DNA of 64,000 nucleotides from Eggerthella timonensis (GCF_900184265.1 NZ_FXXA01000002.1:248001-312000), one strand, 5' to 3'; shown: positions 16,087-25,998, numbered from the stretch's first letter. Numbers and translations: made by a program. The notes: a model not told the origin generated them from the letters alone.

Positions 16087-16881
16087 ATGGCCGTCATCGA
16101 TGCCCATGCCCACATCTACCCCCCGAAAATCGCATCGCGGGCTGTCGACGCCGTCGGCGATTTCTACGTCATCGACATGTTCGGCGAAGGCACGGTGGAG
16201 CATCTGCTTTCCGCACAGCAGCATGCGCCCATCACGCACTTCATCGTGCACTCGGTGGCCACGACGCCGGGCAGCGTGGAATCCATCAACAACTTCATCG
16301 CCGAGCAGTGCCGGCTGCACCCCGAATTCATCGGTTTCATGGCCATGCACCAGGACTATCCGGAGCCCGAGAAGGAAATCGAGCGCGCCATCGGCCTGGG
16401 CCTCAAAGGCATGAAGCTGCACCCCGACACGCAGCACGTGAACATGGACGACCCCCGGCTCATGAATGTCTACGAGATGATCGAAGGGCGCCTGCCCATC
16501 GTCATACACACGGGCGATTACCGCTACGACTACTCGCACCCGCGCCGTCTCATGAACGTGCTGAAGGCATTCCCGAACCTCGTCGTGGACGCGGCGCACT
16601 TCGGCTGCTGGTCGCGCTACGAAGTGGGCTACGACATCCTCCACGATGCCGAGAATCTGTTCGTGGACGCATCGAGCTCCCAGTTCTTCCTGGGGCAGCG
16701 CCGCACGGTGGAACTCGCCCGTATGTGGGGCACCGACCGCATCATGTTCGGCTCGGACTACCCCATGTGGAATCCGGCCGCAGAGTACGACCAGTTCGTC
16801 ACGGCCGGCTTCTCGGAAGACGAGCTGGAGAACATGTTGTGGCACAACGCCGAGCGCTTCGCCGGCGCGAAGGTGAGCTAG
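16087..16881 (+). CDS. TIM-barrel amidohydrolase 2 family protein
   Basis: The 264-residue protein starts with the metal motif DAHAHIYPP (His-x-His), then GMKLHPD, IVIHTGD and FGSDYPMW, which supply the remaining barrel metal residues. It belongs to the same broad superfamily as the decarboxylase-like enzyme at 12722 but lacks its Glu-x-His form, so a hydrolase or a different decarboxylase is possible. AAGGAG lies nine bases before the ATG. It is a single-gene unit between the divergent DUF4097 gene and repeat 16946-17105. Confidence 0.85.
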   Translation: MAVIDAHAHIYPPKIASRAVDAVGDFYVIDMFGEGTVEHLLSAQQHAPITHFIVHSVATTPGSVESINNFIAEQCRLHPEFIGFMAMHQDYPEPEKEIERAIGLGLKGMKLHPDTQHVNMDDPRLMNVYEMIEGRLPIVIHTGDYRYDYSHPRRLMNVLKAFPNLVVDAAHFGCWSRYEVGYDILHDAENLFVDASSSQFFLGQRRTVELARMWGTDRIMFGSDYPMWNPAAEYDQFVTAGFSEDELENMLWHNAERFAGAKVS

Positions 16882-16945
16882 CGAGCGTCTTCCCCGTGGC
16901 GCAAAGGCGCCCGTTCGCGCTCTATGCAGCAATTTTGCCCGCTTC

Positions 16946-17105
16946 TGCAACTTTTTCGACTTTGTGGCAGATTCGCGCTCGGGAGCAAGCTTGCTACCAG
17001 GCATTTTGCAGCAGCTTCGAAACGGCGCTGTCGATGGCGGCTGCCGACGCAACAAAACCCCTGATGGCGCTTCGCCCTCTTTGCCACAAAGTCGAAAAAG
17101 TTGCA
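16946..17105. repeat. 160-bp element with 24-bp perfect inverted ends (family C copy 1)
   Basis: TGCAACTTTTTCGACTTTG plus TGGCA at 16946-16969 returns inverted at 17082-17105. The 112-base interior has no credible gene. It fills the 302-base gap between two convergent genes. It is like the elements at 56858 and 63437 in size, in inverted ends carrying a T-run and GGCA, and in a GCCGCCAT stretch inside; the family link for this copy is weaker than for those two. Confidence 0.75.
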
Positions 17106-17183
17106 GCCGCCGCGCCGAACCACGTTCGACACGGCGGCTGCCTTAGCGCGAAGCGAACCCGAATGCGATCGGCCTGGGCGACG

Positions 17184-18503
17184 CTAGCCCGCCGGCTGAT
17201 CGGCCGACCGGACAACGACCACGCGGATCTTGTCGATGCGATGGCGATCCATGTCGACCACGGTGAACGTGGCCTTGTCGTCGCCGTCCTCAACCGTGAC
17301 GGAATCGCCCTCGTCGGGGATACGGTCGAACACGGTGAGCAGCAGGCCGCCCGCCGTCTCGCACTCTTCGGACTCCACAGGCTCGAACCCGATGAGCTCC
17401 TCCACCTCGTCCACCGGCATGGAGCCGTCGATGAGATAGCTGCCGTCGTCGAGCTGCACGACCTCGTCCGAACCGCCGTGGGCGTACTCGTCGTCGATGC
17501 GACCGACGATCTGTTCCATGATGTCGCTCATCGTGACGATGCCGGCCGTGCCGCCATGCTCGTCGATGACCACGGCGATTTTCGTGCGCTTCTCCTGCAG
17601 CGTTTGCAGCAGCTTCGCGATGGGCACGCTCTCGGGTACGGCCTGAATCATGCGAATGCGCAGGTCATCGACTGTCGCGTCCTTGGGCATCGTGTAAAGG
17701 TCCTTCACGTGCACGAAGCCGACGATGCGGTCCTTGCTGCTGCGGCACACAGGATAGCGCGTGTACTTGTACTGCAGCACGGTCTGGAGGCTCTCCTCCA
17801 GCGGATCGTCCAGGTCGATGCACACGACATCGGTACGCGGCGTCATGATAGCCTCGGCGTCTTTGTCGCCCAGGTCGAAGATGTTGTCCACGTATTCGTT
17901 CTGCTCCGGATCGATGAGGCCGCTTTCGGTGCTCTCGTCGATGAGCAGCTTGATCTCCTCGTCGGTGTACACCTCGTGCTCGTTGGCCACGTCGTGGCCG
18001 AGCATCTTCATGACGCCGTTCGTGATGCTGTTGAACAGCCACATCACCGGGTACGTGATGCGATAGAACCACACGAGCGGCGTTGCCGTGAACAGGGCGT
18101 AGCGTTCGGTGGAAAAGATGGCCAGCGATTTCGGGATGAGCTCGCCGACAACGATGTGCAGTGCGGTGATGATGACGAAGCCGATGACGATGGAGATGCC
18201 GTGCGTGGCGGCCTCGGGAACGTTGAGCGCCTTGAACAGCGGCTCGAACAGCGCGGACACCGCAGGCTCGCCCAACCAGCCGAGGGCCAGCGACGCGAGC
18301 GTGATGCCCAGCTGGCAAGCGGAGAGGTAGGCGTTGACGTTGTCGGCGACGAGCCTGGTGTACTTGGCGCCCTTGCGATTCTCGTCGACGAGAATCTCGA
18401 CTTGCGACTTGCGCACCCGCACGAGCGAGAACTCGGCGGCGACGAAAAACGCATTCATAAGCAGGAAAAACAGAACGAGCAGCAAACTGAGTGCTATGGG
18501 CAT
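17184..18503 (-). CDS. CNNM/CBS-domain membrane protein (CorC/HlyC-like ion transporter family)
   Basis: A 439-residue protein. Residues 1-190 form the CNNM membrane domain, with an N-terminal helix (LLLVLFFLLMNAFFVAAEFS) and the conserved LGITLASLALGWLGEP and GELIPKSLA segments. Two CBS domains follow (from IMTPRTDVVCIDLDD and from VPESVPIAKLLQTLQ), then a CorC_HlyC C-terminal domain from about 350. Proteins of this type are linked to magnesium or other divalent cation efflux. A GGAGG lies about 13 bases before the ATG. It is transcribed alone, convergent with the gene at 16087. Confidence 0.9.
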   Translation of the reverse strand: MPIALSLLLVLFFLLMNAFFVAAEFSLVRVRKSQVEILVDENRKGAKYTRLVADNVNAYLSACQLGITLASLALGWLGEPAVSALFEPLFKALNVPEAATHGISIVIGFVIITALHIVVGELIPKSLAIFSTERYALFTATPLVWFYRITYPVMWLFNSITNGVMKMLGHDVANEHEVYTDEEIKLLIDESTESGLIDPEQNEYVDNIFDLGDKDAEAIMTPRTDVVCIDLDDPLEESLQTVLQYKYTRYPVCRSSKDRIVGFVHVKDLYTMPKDATVDDLRIRMIQAVPESVPIAKLLQTLQEKRTKIAVVIDEHGGTAGIVTMSDIMEQIVGRIDDEYAHGGSDEVVQLDDGSYLIDGSMPVDEVEELIGFEPVESEECETAGGLLLTVFDRIPDEGDSVTVEDGDDKATFTVVDMDRHRIDKIRVVVVRSADQPAG

Positions 18504-18604
18504 AATTGCGGATGGTCCTCCTTAATATGACTATTCGCCATGTAATCGTACGGCATTACCCCACCCGGTCATACACCCGTTACCGGAAACCCGCAGGTTT
18601 CCAT

Positions 18605-18640
18605 AAGTAGGGGCCACGCGATCATGCGCGGCCCCTACTT
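18605..18640 (-). terminator. Hairpin after the xanthine permease gene
   Basis: Stem AAGTAGGGGCC/GGCCCCTACTT with a 14-base loop, 16 bases after the permease stop on the minus strand. No clear T-run beyond the stem. Confidence 0.6.
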
Positions 18641-18655
18641 CGTTGCCCTCGCGCG

Positions 18656-20044
18656 CTACACCGCAGCCAGCTCGCCGTCCTCTTCGATGCTCGGCGGTGC
18701 TTCCTTGGATGCTTCCTCGGACGCGGTCGCCACGCCCTCGACGCCGGCATCCTTCGGCAGCACAAGGTTCGCCACCACGGCCACCAGGAACACCACGGCC
18801 ACGCAGTTCTGCGCGAACACGCTTTGGATCAGCTCGGGGAAGTTCGCGAACAGCGCAGACACCTGCGTGAAGCCGATGCCCACGGCCAACGACAGCGCGG
18901 CGATGAGGATGTTGCGCTGCGAGAAGCCTGCGCGCGCGATCATCTGGAAGCCGCTGACGATGATGTTGCCGAACATCATGATGGTACAGCCGCCCAGCAC
19001 CGCCTCGGGCAGCGACGCGAACACCACGCTGATCACCGGCAGGAACGCAGCCAGCACCATGATCACGGCGCCGGTGGCGATGGCCTTGCGGTTCACCACC
19101 TTCGTCATGGCCACGAGGCCCACGTTCTGCGAGAACGACGTGATGGGCAAACAGCCGAAGCATGCCGACAGCGAGCTGACGAAGCCGTCGCACGCGATGG
19201 AGCCGGACAGCTCCTTCTCGCGCACCTCGCGATTGAGGCCCACCATGGTCAGCGCCGATGTGTCGCCGATGGTCTCGGTGGCCGACACGAGGAAGATGAG
19301 CGTCACCGACACGATGGCGCCCAGATCGAACTCGGGAGCGAACGGCATGAGCTGCGGCAGCGCGAACAGCTGCAGGTTCTGAAAGCCGCTGAAGTCCACC
19401 GCACCCATCACTACCGCGCATGCGTAGCCGATGACCAGGCCGAACAATACCGAAAGCTGCTTGGTCTTCCCCTTCGCCAGCACCTGGAACGCCAGGCACG
19501 ACACGAGCGAGATAGTGCCCAGCAGCAGGTTCTGCGGCGAGCCGAAGTCGGGCGCGCCGGTGCCGCCGCCGAACGAGTTCGCGCCCACGCCCAGCAGCGA
19601 GAACCCGATGGAGGTCACCACGACGGCAGCCACGATGGGCGAGATGATGCGGCGCCAGTACTTCGCGAACAGGCCCAGCACGCCCTCGATGATGCCGCCG
19701 ACGATGATGGCGCCGATGGCGACGTTGTAGCCGTACGTGGCCACGATGCCGGTGAGCACCGTGACGAACGTGAAGCTGATGCCCATGACGATGGGCAGCC
19801 CCGAGCCGACGCGCCACAGCGGGAACAGCTGGATGAGCGTGCCGATACCGGCAATGAGCATGGCGCTTTGAACGAGCATACCGACCTGATCGTCGGCTAA
19901 CCCCGCGGCCGTGCCCACAATGAGGATGGGCGCGAGGTTCGCCACGAACATGGCGAGGATGTGCTGGATACCGTAGGGAACGGCGCGGACGACGGGGATG
20001 TCGCCGTCGAGCTTGAACAGCTCTTCGTGATCGAATGCTTTCAT
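18656..20044 (-). CDS. NCS2 nucleobase:cation symporter, xanthine/uracil permease family
   Basis: A 462-residue polytopic membrane protein. It opens with the family's GIQHILAMF segment, and further on has the conserved [11 protein letters not shown] and [13 protein letters not shown] regions. Around 12-14 membrane segments are expected. The ATG overlaps the xpt stop as ATGA, so the two genes are translationally coupled. That pairing points to xanthine as the substrate, with the phosphoribosyltransferase trapping it as XMP. Confidence 0.92.
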   Translation of the reverse strand: MKAFDHEELFKLDGDIPVVRAVPYGIQHILAMFVANLAPILIVGTAAGLADDQVGMLVQSAMLIAGIGTLIQLFPLWRVGSGLPIVMGISFTFVTVLTGIVATYGYNVAIGAIIVGGIIEGVLGLFAKYWRRIISPIVAAVVVTSIGFSLLGVGANSFGGGTGAPDFGSPQNLLLGTISLVSCLAFQVLAKGKTKQLSVLFGLVIGYACAVVMGAVDFSGFQNLQLFALPQLMPFAPEFDLGAIVSVTLIFLVSATETIGDTSALTMVGLNREVREKELSGSIACDGFVSSLSACFGCLPITSFSQNVGLVAMTKVVNRKAIATGAVIMVLAAFLPVISVVFASLPEAVLGGCTIMMFGNIIVSGFQMIARAGFSQRNILIAALSLAVGIGFTQVSALFANFPELIQSVFAQNCVAVVFLVAVVANLVLPKDAGVEGVATASEEASKEAPPSIEEDGELAAV

Positions 20045-20616
20045 CTAAACGCGATCTCCCCCGTCTCGGGATCCATGCCCTCCACGATGGCGAGCGATTC
20101 GAGGCGGTACCCGCGCTGGCGCAGGTCGTCGCCGCCGGGCTGGAAGCCCTTCTCGATGGCGATGCCGATGCCCTCCACCGTGGCGCCCGCTTCGTCGACG
20201 AGCTCGATGAGGCCGTTGAGCGCGCAGCCGTTCGCCAGGAAATCGTCGATGATCAGCACGTGGTCGTCGGCGTTGAGGAACTTTTTGGACACGATCACGT
20301 CGTACACCCGACCGTGCGTGAACGACTCTATGCGCGTCGTGTACATCTCGCCGTCCAGGTTGATGCTCTGCGCCTTCTTGGCGAACACCACCGGCACGCC
20401 GAAATGCCGCGCCACCACGCACGCGATGCCGATGCCCGACGCTTCGATCGTGAGGATCTTCGTGATGGGGGCTTCGGCGAACAGCCGCTTGAACTCCTCG
20501 CCCATCGCGTCGAACAAATCGATATCCAGCTGGTGGTTGAGGAAGCTGTCCACCTTGAGGACGCCTTCCGACTTCACCACCCCGTCGCGTCTGATGCGTT
20601 CCTCCAAAAGCTCCAT
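20041..20616 (-). CDS. xpt: Xanthine phosphoribosyltransferase
   Basis: A 191-residue type I phosphoribosyltransferase that makes XMP from xanthine and PRPP. The start MELLEERI and the segment [12 protein letters not shown] match Xpt closely, and the PRPP-binding loop is [14 protein letters not shown] near residues 125-140. The ATG at 20616 has GGAGG nine bases upstream. The stop TGA overlaps the permease start. No purine riboswitch was recognised in the 120 bases upstream, where this gene is regulated in many Firmicutes. Confidence 0.93.
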   Translation of the reverse strand: MELLEERIRRDGVVKSEGVLKVDSFLNHQLDIDLFDAMGEEFKRLFAEAPITKILTIEASGIGIACVVARHFGVPVVFAKKAQSINLDGEMYTTRIESFTHGRVYDVIVSKKFLNADDHVLIIDDFLANGCALNGLIELVDEAGATVEGIGIAIEKGFQPGGDDLRQRGYRLESLAIVEGMDPETGEIAFR

Positions 20617-20746
20617 GCGTTTCCTCCGTCCGCCACCCCGGACCCGTCGATGCCCGCCGAATGTTGTATCGACCAGTGTACCCGAGCATGCGCCCGAAGG
20701 GGAGGGGGCAACCCGTTGCGCGGGAAAGCGCAGGAAAGGAATGCGG

Positions 20747-21139
20747 CTAGCGAGATGCAGGAGAGCCGACGCGCAACACGCCTTCGCGATACTCCCGCAG
20801 GAACGCGCGACCCTGCTCGGTAACCTGGTAGGCGCTTTCGCGCTGGCCGCCATCCTCGCGGAAACAGGCGACGGCTCTGATGTAGCCTGCACGAGCGAGG
20901 GCGAGCTTGACGTTGCGCAACCGAGCGGGCGTGATACACAAATCGGACTGGAGCACATGGCGCGAGACGAGCGCGAACGAGCCACCGGGCGGCGTGTTCT
21001 CGATGAGGTACCCGAGGATGGCTGCCATAGTCTCGCGCGTTTTCGCCTGCGGTTTCTTGCAGGGACCCTCGTACGGAATCGGATCGCCCGGCACTACCGT
21101 CTCGACAGCCATGGAGCGCACCCGCGTCGTTTCGTTCAT
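20747..21139 (-). CDS. Small winged-helix-like DNA-binding protein, function unknown
   Basis: A protein of about 130 residues. Its middle ([16 protein letters not shown] through [24 protein letters not shown]) reads like a winged helix, and the end ([18 protein letters not shown]) is like the C-terminus of PadR/MarR-like regulators. The start is uncertain: ATG at 21139 with GGGAGG 11 bases before, or GTG at 21148. It lies upstream of xpt in the same direction, 130 bases away. Its promoter region holds an 11-base homopolymer (see 21193-21223). Confidence 0.65.
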   Translation of the reverse strand: MNETTRVRSMAVETVVPGDPIPYEGPCKKPQAKTRETMAAILGYLIENTPPGGSFALVSRHVLQSDLCITPARLRNVKLALARAGYIRAVACFREDGGQRESAYQVTEQGRAFLREYREGVLRVGSPASR

Positions 21140-21192
21140 ACCTCCCACGTCCTCCCGCGTTTTTTCGACCTCATTTCATGAGTATTCAACAT

Positions 21193-21223
21193 ATAATGCC
21201 CCCCCCCCCGGACGCTTTGTCAA
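21193..21223 (-). promoter_or_regulatory. Possible phase-variable promoter: 11-base G tract between -35 and -10
   Basis: On the minus strand TTGACA (21223-21218) is followed by eight bases, then eleven G (21209-21199), then CATTAT (21198-21193). The spacer is 19 bases; loss of two G would give the ideal 17. It lies about 50 bases before the start of the small winged-helix gene. The box assignments are by eye. Confidence 0.5.
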
Positions 21224-21373
21224 GCAGAAGGGGCGTACCGGGTTGAATTCACATCAAAATGATGGGGAATTCGTCGGTGCGAGACCGAACGTGCGGAGTT
21301 CATGCTACAAGCTGCAAGGCCAGCAGCAGCGGGGCAGACGGTTCGCGTGCGAAGCCCGTCCGAGCGCGGAAAG

Positions 21374-21410
21374 CGAGAGAGGCCGCGCTCGCAACGAGCG
21401 CGGCCTCTCG
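21374..21410 (-). terminator. Hairpin after the ArcD-like antiporter gene
   Basis: A 16-bp perfect stem (arm CGAGAGGCCGCGCTCG) with a five-base loop, 32 bases past the antiporter stop on the minus strand. Short CTTTCC follows. The remaining 21224-21373 stretch shows nothing recognisable. Confidence 0.65.
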
Positions 21411-21441
21411 AGGAAGCAGGGTACGCGAGACGCGAAGGGCG

Positions 21442-22926
21442 CTACAGCACCACTTGCCCGGTGAACAGCAGCACGAGGGACACGACGGCGGCGACGAGGA
21501 TGATGGCCACGACCACCTTGTCGACGGCGCTCTTCAGGTACGGCTCGTTGCGCTCCTTCTTGCCCTTGATGTACATGAGGATGCCCGGCGCGTACAGAAG
21601 CGACATCAAGGTAAGGCCCACCGAGCCCGAAGCCCACGCCAAGAAGAAGCTGTACACCACGCCGAATACGCCGAAGATGCGCCACACCACGAGGCTGCCG
21701 CCCACTTTGCCCTTGAACGCATCGGGCTCGGTGAACGTGAGCTTCGCGAAATACGCGGCCGACAGCAGGTACGGCAGCAGAATCATGCCGGCCGACAGCG
21801 CGTAGAAGAACTGGTACGTGCTGTCCGAGAACAGCATGATCACGAGGAACGCTTCGATGATGATGTTCGTCACCACGAGCGTGACGATGGGCGCGCCCTT
21901 CTTGTTCGTCTTGGCGAAGGCCTTGATGAACACGCCCTGCTCGGCGGCCTCGTAGGGCGACTCGCTCGACAGCACCGTGTAGCCCAGCATCGCGCCGACG
22001 AGCGACAGCACCACGCCGCCGTTGATGAGGATGGCGCCCCACTGCCCCACCGCGTGCTCCATGACGCCGGCGAGCGCCGGATTCTCAAGCTGAGCCAGCT
22101 CGGACAGCGGCATGACGCCCATGCTGAGCACGCTCACCATGAGGTAGATGCTCAACACGCACACGAACGCGATGATCGTGGCCTTGCCCACGTCGCGCTC
22201 CTTCTTCGCACGGCCGGAAATGGCCACCGCGCCCTCGATGCCGACGAACACCCAGATGGTGATCATCATGGTGTTGCTCACCTGGTCGAAGAACGGCAGG
22301 CCCGGCTCGGCGCCCTGCGACATGTTCGCGAGGAAGATGCCGAGATCGAACTTCTGGAAGAAGATGATGGCCGTGATGGCCACGAAGATGGGCACGAACT
22401 TCGAGATGGTGATGACGGCGTTCACGCCCGTGGCCTCTTTGATGCCGCGCGACACGAGGAACACGTAGAACCAGATGAGGATGCTGGCGCCGATGACCGA
22501 CGGCAGATTTGTGCCGCCGCCGAAGATGGGGAAGAAGTACGAGAGCGCGCCGAACAGCAGCGCCGAGAAACTGACCGTGCACAGCAGCGCGCTGATCCAA
22601 TAGCCCCACGCGCTGTTGAAGCCCAAAAAGTCGCCGAACCCGGCGTTCGCGTAGCTGTAGATGCCGCCCTTCAACTGGGGCTTGATGCGCGAGAGCGCGA
22701 AGAACGTCATCACGAGGCACAGCACGCCGACGCCCGAAATGCCCCACGCCGTAAGGATGGCCGCACCGCTGGCGCCGCCTGCCGCCTGGTCGCCGGCCAG
22801 CGTGAACACGCCGCCGCCGACGATGAGCGTGATGACCGTGGTGACGAGGCGGAAGATGCCCAAACCGCCCTGCGGCTGGGGGATGTCCGGAGCTGCGGAC
22901 GGATGGTGCGATGCGGATTCGCTCAT
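21442..22926 (-). CDS. APC-family amino acid antiporter, ArcD/arginine-ornithine type
   Basis: A 494-residue, 12-14 helix permease. Helix 1 carries the APC motif IVGGGVFTLAGD, and the helix 2-3 region reads FFALSRIKPQLKGGIYSYANAGFGDFLGFNSAW in pieces, as in basic amino acid/polyamine antiporters. The long helix-rich C-terminus and overall length fit arginine:ornithine exchangers. The ATG at 22926 has AGGAAA 11 bases before; frames further upstream only read through palindrome 23039-23114. No arginine deiminase genes are visible, so the exact substrates are inferred. Confidence 0.85.
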   Translation of the reverse strand: MSESASHHPSAAPDIPQPQGGLGIFRLVTTVITLIVGGGVFTLAGDQAAGGASGAAILTAWGISGVGVLCLVMTFFALSRIKPQLKGGIYSYANAGFGDFLGFNSAWGYWISALLCTVSFSALLFGALSYFFPIFGGGTNLPSVIGASILIWFYVFLVSRGIKEATGVNAVITISKFVPIFVAITAIIFFQKFDLGIFLANMSQGAEPGLPFFDQVSNTMMITIWVFVGIEGAVAISGRAKKERDVGKATIIAFVCVLSIYLMVSVLSMGVMPLSELAQLENPALAGVMEHAVGQWGAILINGGVVLSLVGAMLGYTVLSSESPYEAAEQGVFIKAFAKTNKKGAPIVTLVVTNIIIEAFLVIMLFSDSTYQFFYALSAGMILLPYLLSAAYFAKLTFTEPDAFKGKVGGSLVVWRIFGVFGVVYSFFLAWASGSVGLTLMSLLYAPGILMYIKGKKERNEPYLKSAVDKVVVAIILVAAVVSLVLLFTGQVVL

Positions 22927-23038
22927 GTAATCACCGTTTCCTCGTTGAACAACTGGTAGCATGATACTCCACAACGCTGCATTCCGGCACACCGTTATGC
23001 AACATTTTGCATGCGCCTCGTCATCCCGAACGATACCG

Positions 23039-23114
23039 AATGAGACAAAGGGACGGGGTAAACGTCTCATTTTGCATGCAAAATGAGACGTTTACCCCGT
23101 CCCTTTGTCTCATT
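23039..23114. repeat. Perfect palindrome, family A copy 2 (76 bases, no loop)
   Basis: Each arm holds TGAGACAAAGGGACGGGG, then TAAACGTCTCA, then TTTTGC to the centre GCATGC. The right edge overlaps the stop codon of the menE-menC gene (TAATGAGAC on the minus strand). It is the longest perfect palindrome in the window. Confidence 0.92.
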
Positions 23115-25998
23115 ACGTGATGACGATGCGCTCTACCAGCACGTTCTCCAACGCCGAACGGTTGAGATCGCACCCCAGGCCGGCAGCATGTCCTTCGCGG
23201 TTGAGCGTCACCATGCCGCGCTCGGCCGTGTGGGGCGGATCGGTGATGTCGCAGGAGAAGTAGCGGGCCGTATCGCCGATATCGCCGGGCGCGCGCACCG
23301 CGTGCAGCGTCTCGAACGCGGCGTGCAGTCGCTTGGACACGCCCGTGTCGTACATGCCGCCCATCCACACGTCGATGCCGCGGGCCTGCGCCAGGCGCAC
23401 GAAGTCGAGCGCCGGCTGCACGCCACCGCATTTCCCCAGCTTGAGGGCGTAGCAACGCAGCTCGGGATGCGCCAGCGCGCGCGATAGGTCGTCGGGACGC
23501 ACGATGGATTCATCGAGGCAGATGGGGGTGCGCAGCGCGCGCTGCAGCCGCGACAAGCGGCTGAACAGGTCGGTAGGACCCACGGCGGGCAGGCGGCGCG
23601 GATCGAGGGGCTCCTCGATCCAGGCGACGTTCAGGTTGTCGAGACCGCGCAGCTCCTCGGCTTCGCGCTCCGAGAAGCTCTGATTGGCATCGAGCGTGAT
23701 CATCATGTCGGGCAGCGCCGCGCGCACGGCCTGCGCGCAGGCGAGCGCGCCTCCCGGCTTCACCTTCAGCTTCACGCGTTTGTAGCCCGCCTCGGCGCAC
23801 CGCCGGGCGGCAGCCGCCGTTTCCACCGCGGAGCCCAGGCCGATCACCGCGCCGGCCGGCACGCTCGTGGACGCGCCACCGGGAGCGCCCGCAGGCGCGC
23901 CCGCACCTGCGGCCCCAACTTCCCCGCCGATGAGCTGCCGCAACGGCTTCCCGACGATCTTGCCGTACAAGTCCCACAACGCCGGCTCGAGCGCCCCGCA
24001 CGCCAGCGGGAACGCCTGGGCCTCGGGAAGGGAGGCGAAGGCGGCGCTCACCTCGCGCGGATGAAGGAAGGCCTCGTGCAGCACGAGCGGCGCCAGCAGG
24101 TCGTGGAGCACCCGGACGTCCTGATCGAGCACCTCGGGCAGGTACCAGTCGGTGGGGAACGCCACGCACTCGCCCAGGCCTGTGCGGCCGGCGTGATCGG
24201 TCACTTCGACGATGACGGACTCGCGATGCGTCAACGTGGCCTTCGCCGTCTTGAAGGGCGTTTTGAACGGCAGGCGAATGCGGTGCAGCGTGACGCGCGC
24301 CACCTCGATGCGCTGATCGTAGAGCTGCTCGAGCGCGGCGCGGTCGACCTTGCCGATGCCCGAGCGCGGGAACTCGTCAACCACGCACACGTGCTTGGGC
24401 AGGTACAGCTTCGATAGGCGCGGCGCGAGGCTGGCGCGGATGGTGGTTGCGAGCTGGCGGTTCGTCATGGTCGCACGAGGATTGGCCTGCTCCCGCTGGT
24501 TGAAGCGGCTCGTCGTCGGGCGCGGCGCGGGCACCTTCTCGCGCTCGACGAACGCCACGGGCCTCCGGCCCCATCGCGCATCGGGCGCGCCGAACACGTG
24601 CGCGTCGGCCACCCCGGCCACGCGCAGCAGCTTCTCCTTGATCTCGGCCGGGTACACGTTCTCGCCGCCCGACACGAACATGTCCTCGGTGCGCTCCTTC
24701 ACGAACAGCTTGCCGCCGTACAGCGCCGCCGTGTCGCCCGTCAGGAAGAAGCCGTCCACCGTGTAGGCCGCGCGCGCGTTCAGGTACCCGCCGAACAGGC
24801 CCGGGCCCTTGACGGCAAGGCGGCCGAACCCGTCGTCGCCGGGATCCACGATATGAGCCTCGTAGCCGGGCAGCAAACGCAAGCCGCCGGTGAACGAGGC
24901 GGTCACCTGGGCATGGGCGATCTGGCTCGACGTCTCGGTCATGCCGTAGCTCGCGTACACGCGCGCGCCCGCGCGGCAGGCGCGATCGAGCGTTTGCGGG
25001 TTGAGCGCGCCGCCGCCCAGCAGGATGCACGAGTAGCGTGCGAGCGTTTCCGGCTTGTCCACGACCAACATGTCCTGCAGCATTTTGTCGACCACCGACA
25101 CGTGCGTCGCGCCCTTCTTCGCCGCATCGGACAGCAGGCGCGCCGCGTCGAAGCGTCGGTACAGCACGAAGGGGCAGCAGTTCAGCACGCTGCGCACGAT
25201 CACCTGAAAGCCGCCGATGTGATAGAGCGGCAGCACGGCCTGCCACAAGCCCTCGCCCTGGCGATTGAGCGCCCGGTTGGACGCTTCGGATGCGAAGCAG
25301 ATGTTTCCCCACGTCAGCGATACCGCTTTGGCGCGACCCGTGGTGCCGGACGTGAACATGACCACCGCGCGAGCATCGAAGTCGAACACGTGCGAAGCGT
25401 GCTCGGCGAAGTGGATGACGCTTTCGGCCGCATCCTGCTGCGCCATCTCGCTGCGGCGTCGCAGCGAGGCGCGGCCCGAGCTGGCGCGCCCGAGAGCCTT
25501 CGTGGTGCGAGCCTCGGCGGACGCCGCGTTGACGCGCGCCGCAAAGCTGGGACGCACGCCGCGCTGCGACGCGCGGGCGGAGCCTTGCGCACCGAGAGCG
25601 TTCTCGCCCGCGAGCAGCGCCTGCGCGCCGTCGACCAGGCGCGAGGCGTTGGTCTCATCGATGCGCAGCGATGCCAGCGACACGTCGGGCTTGCGTTCGA
25701 TATCGAGCAACCGGCTGTACTTCTCGGCATCGGTCAGCCGGTTGTTGAGCGTCACGAGGGCGAAGCCGCCGTACGCGGCGGCCAGCATGAGCAGCACGTA
25801 CTCCGGGCAGTTCGGCAGATCGACGGCAACGCAGTCGCCGGGCCGCACGCCGCGTTCGAGCAGGAGTCGGGCAAGCGCAGCGGACAGCATGCGCGCCTCG
25901 CGGTACGAGTACGCCGTTTCGTTGCCCGCCTCGTCAACGTACGTGAAGCACGTGCGCTGCGGACACTGCCGCATCATGCTTTCAAACGCACCGATCAT
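23113..25998 (-). CDS. menE-menC: MenE-MenC fusion: O-succinylbenzoate-CoA ligase joined to O-succinylbenzoate synthase
   Basis: The 961-residue protein joins two consecutive menaquinone enzymes, in reverse order of reaction. Residues 1 to about 562 are an acyl-adenylate ligase: VVMFTSGTTGRAKAVSL at 212-228, the YGMTE motif at 351-355, a TGD segment near 420 and the catalytic Lys550 in GIGKVDR. Residues about 563-961 are an enolase-superfamily synthase with K743-L-K745, D770 in TLDAN, E795-E796 in WIEEP, D829 in CLDES and K853. An Ala/Arg-rich insert at about 125-190 and a shorter one near 490-525 have no family counterpart. menB lies 48 bases upstream on the same strand. Confidence 0.93.
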   Translation of the reverse strand: MIGAFESMMRQCPQRTCFTYVDEAGNETAYSYREARMLSAALARLLLERGVRPGDCVAVDLPNCPEYVLLMLAAAYGGFALVTLNNRLTDAEKYSRLLDIERKPDVSLASLRIDETNASRLVDGAQALLAGENALGAQGSARASQRGVRPSFAARVNAASAEARTTKALGRASSGRASLRRRSEMAQQDAAESVIHFAEHASHVFDFDARAVVMFTSGTTGRAKAVSLTWGNICFASEASNRALNRQGEGLWQAVLPLYHIGGFQVIVRSVLNCCPFVLYRRFDAARLLSDAAKKGATHVSVVDKMLQDMLVVDKPETLARYSCILLGGGALNPQTLDRACRAGARVYASYGMTETSSQIAHAQVTASFTGGLRLLPGYEAHIVDPGDDGFGRLAVKGPGLFGGYLNARAAYTVDGFFLTGDTAALYGGKLFVKERTEDMFVSGGENVYPAEIKEKLLRVAGVADAHVFGAPDARWGRRPVAFVEREKVPAPRPTTSRFNQREQANPRATMTNRQLATTIRASLAPRLSKLYLPKHVCVVDEFPRSGIGKVDRAALEQLYDQRIEVARVTLHRIRLPFKTPFKTAKATLTHRESVIVEVTDHAGRTGLGECVAFPTDWYLPEVLDQDVRVLHDLLAPLVLHEAFLHPREVSAAFASLPEAQAFPLACGALEPALWDLYGKIVGKPLRQLIGGEVGAAGAGAPAGAPGGASTSVPAGAVIGLGSAVETAAAARRCAEAGYKRVKLKVKPGGALACAQAVRAALPDMMITLDANQSFSEREAEELRGLDNLNVAWIEEPLDPRRLPAVGPTDLFSRLSRLQRALRTPICLDESIVRPDDLSRALAHPELRCYALKLGKCGGVQPALDFVRLAQARGIDVWMGGMYDTGVSKRLHAAFETLHAVRAPGDIGDTARYFSCDITDPPHTAERGMVTLNREGHAAGLGCDLNRSALENVLVERIVIT

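Noticed and set aside
20617-20740. Purine riboswitch upstream of xpt
   Set aside because: I looked for the conserved three-way junction and loop-loop bases and did not find them.
21301-22959. A plus-strand frame of several hundred codons across the antiporter gene
   Set aside because: His/Asp/Glu-rich shadow of the transporter on the other strand.
23083-23110. A recurring peptide beginning MRRLPRPFVS near several genes
   Set aside because: It is only the translation of the family A palindrome arm, present wherever the repeat is, not a conserved protein.
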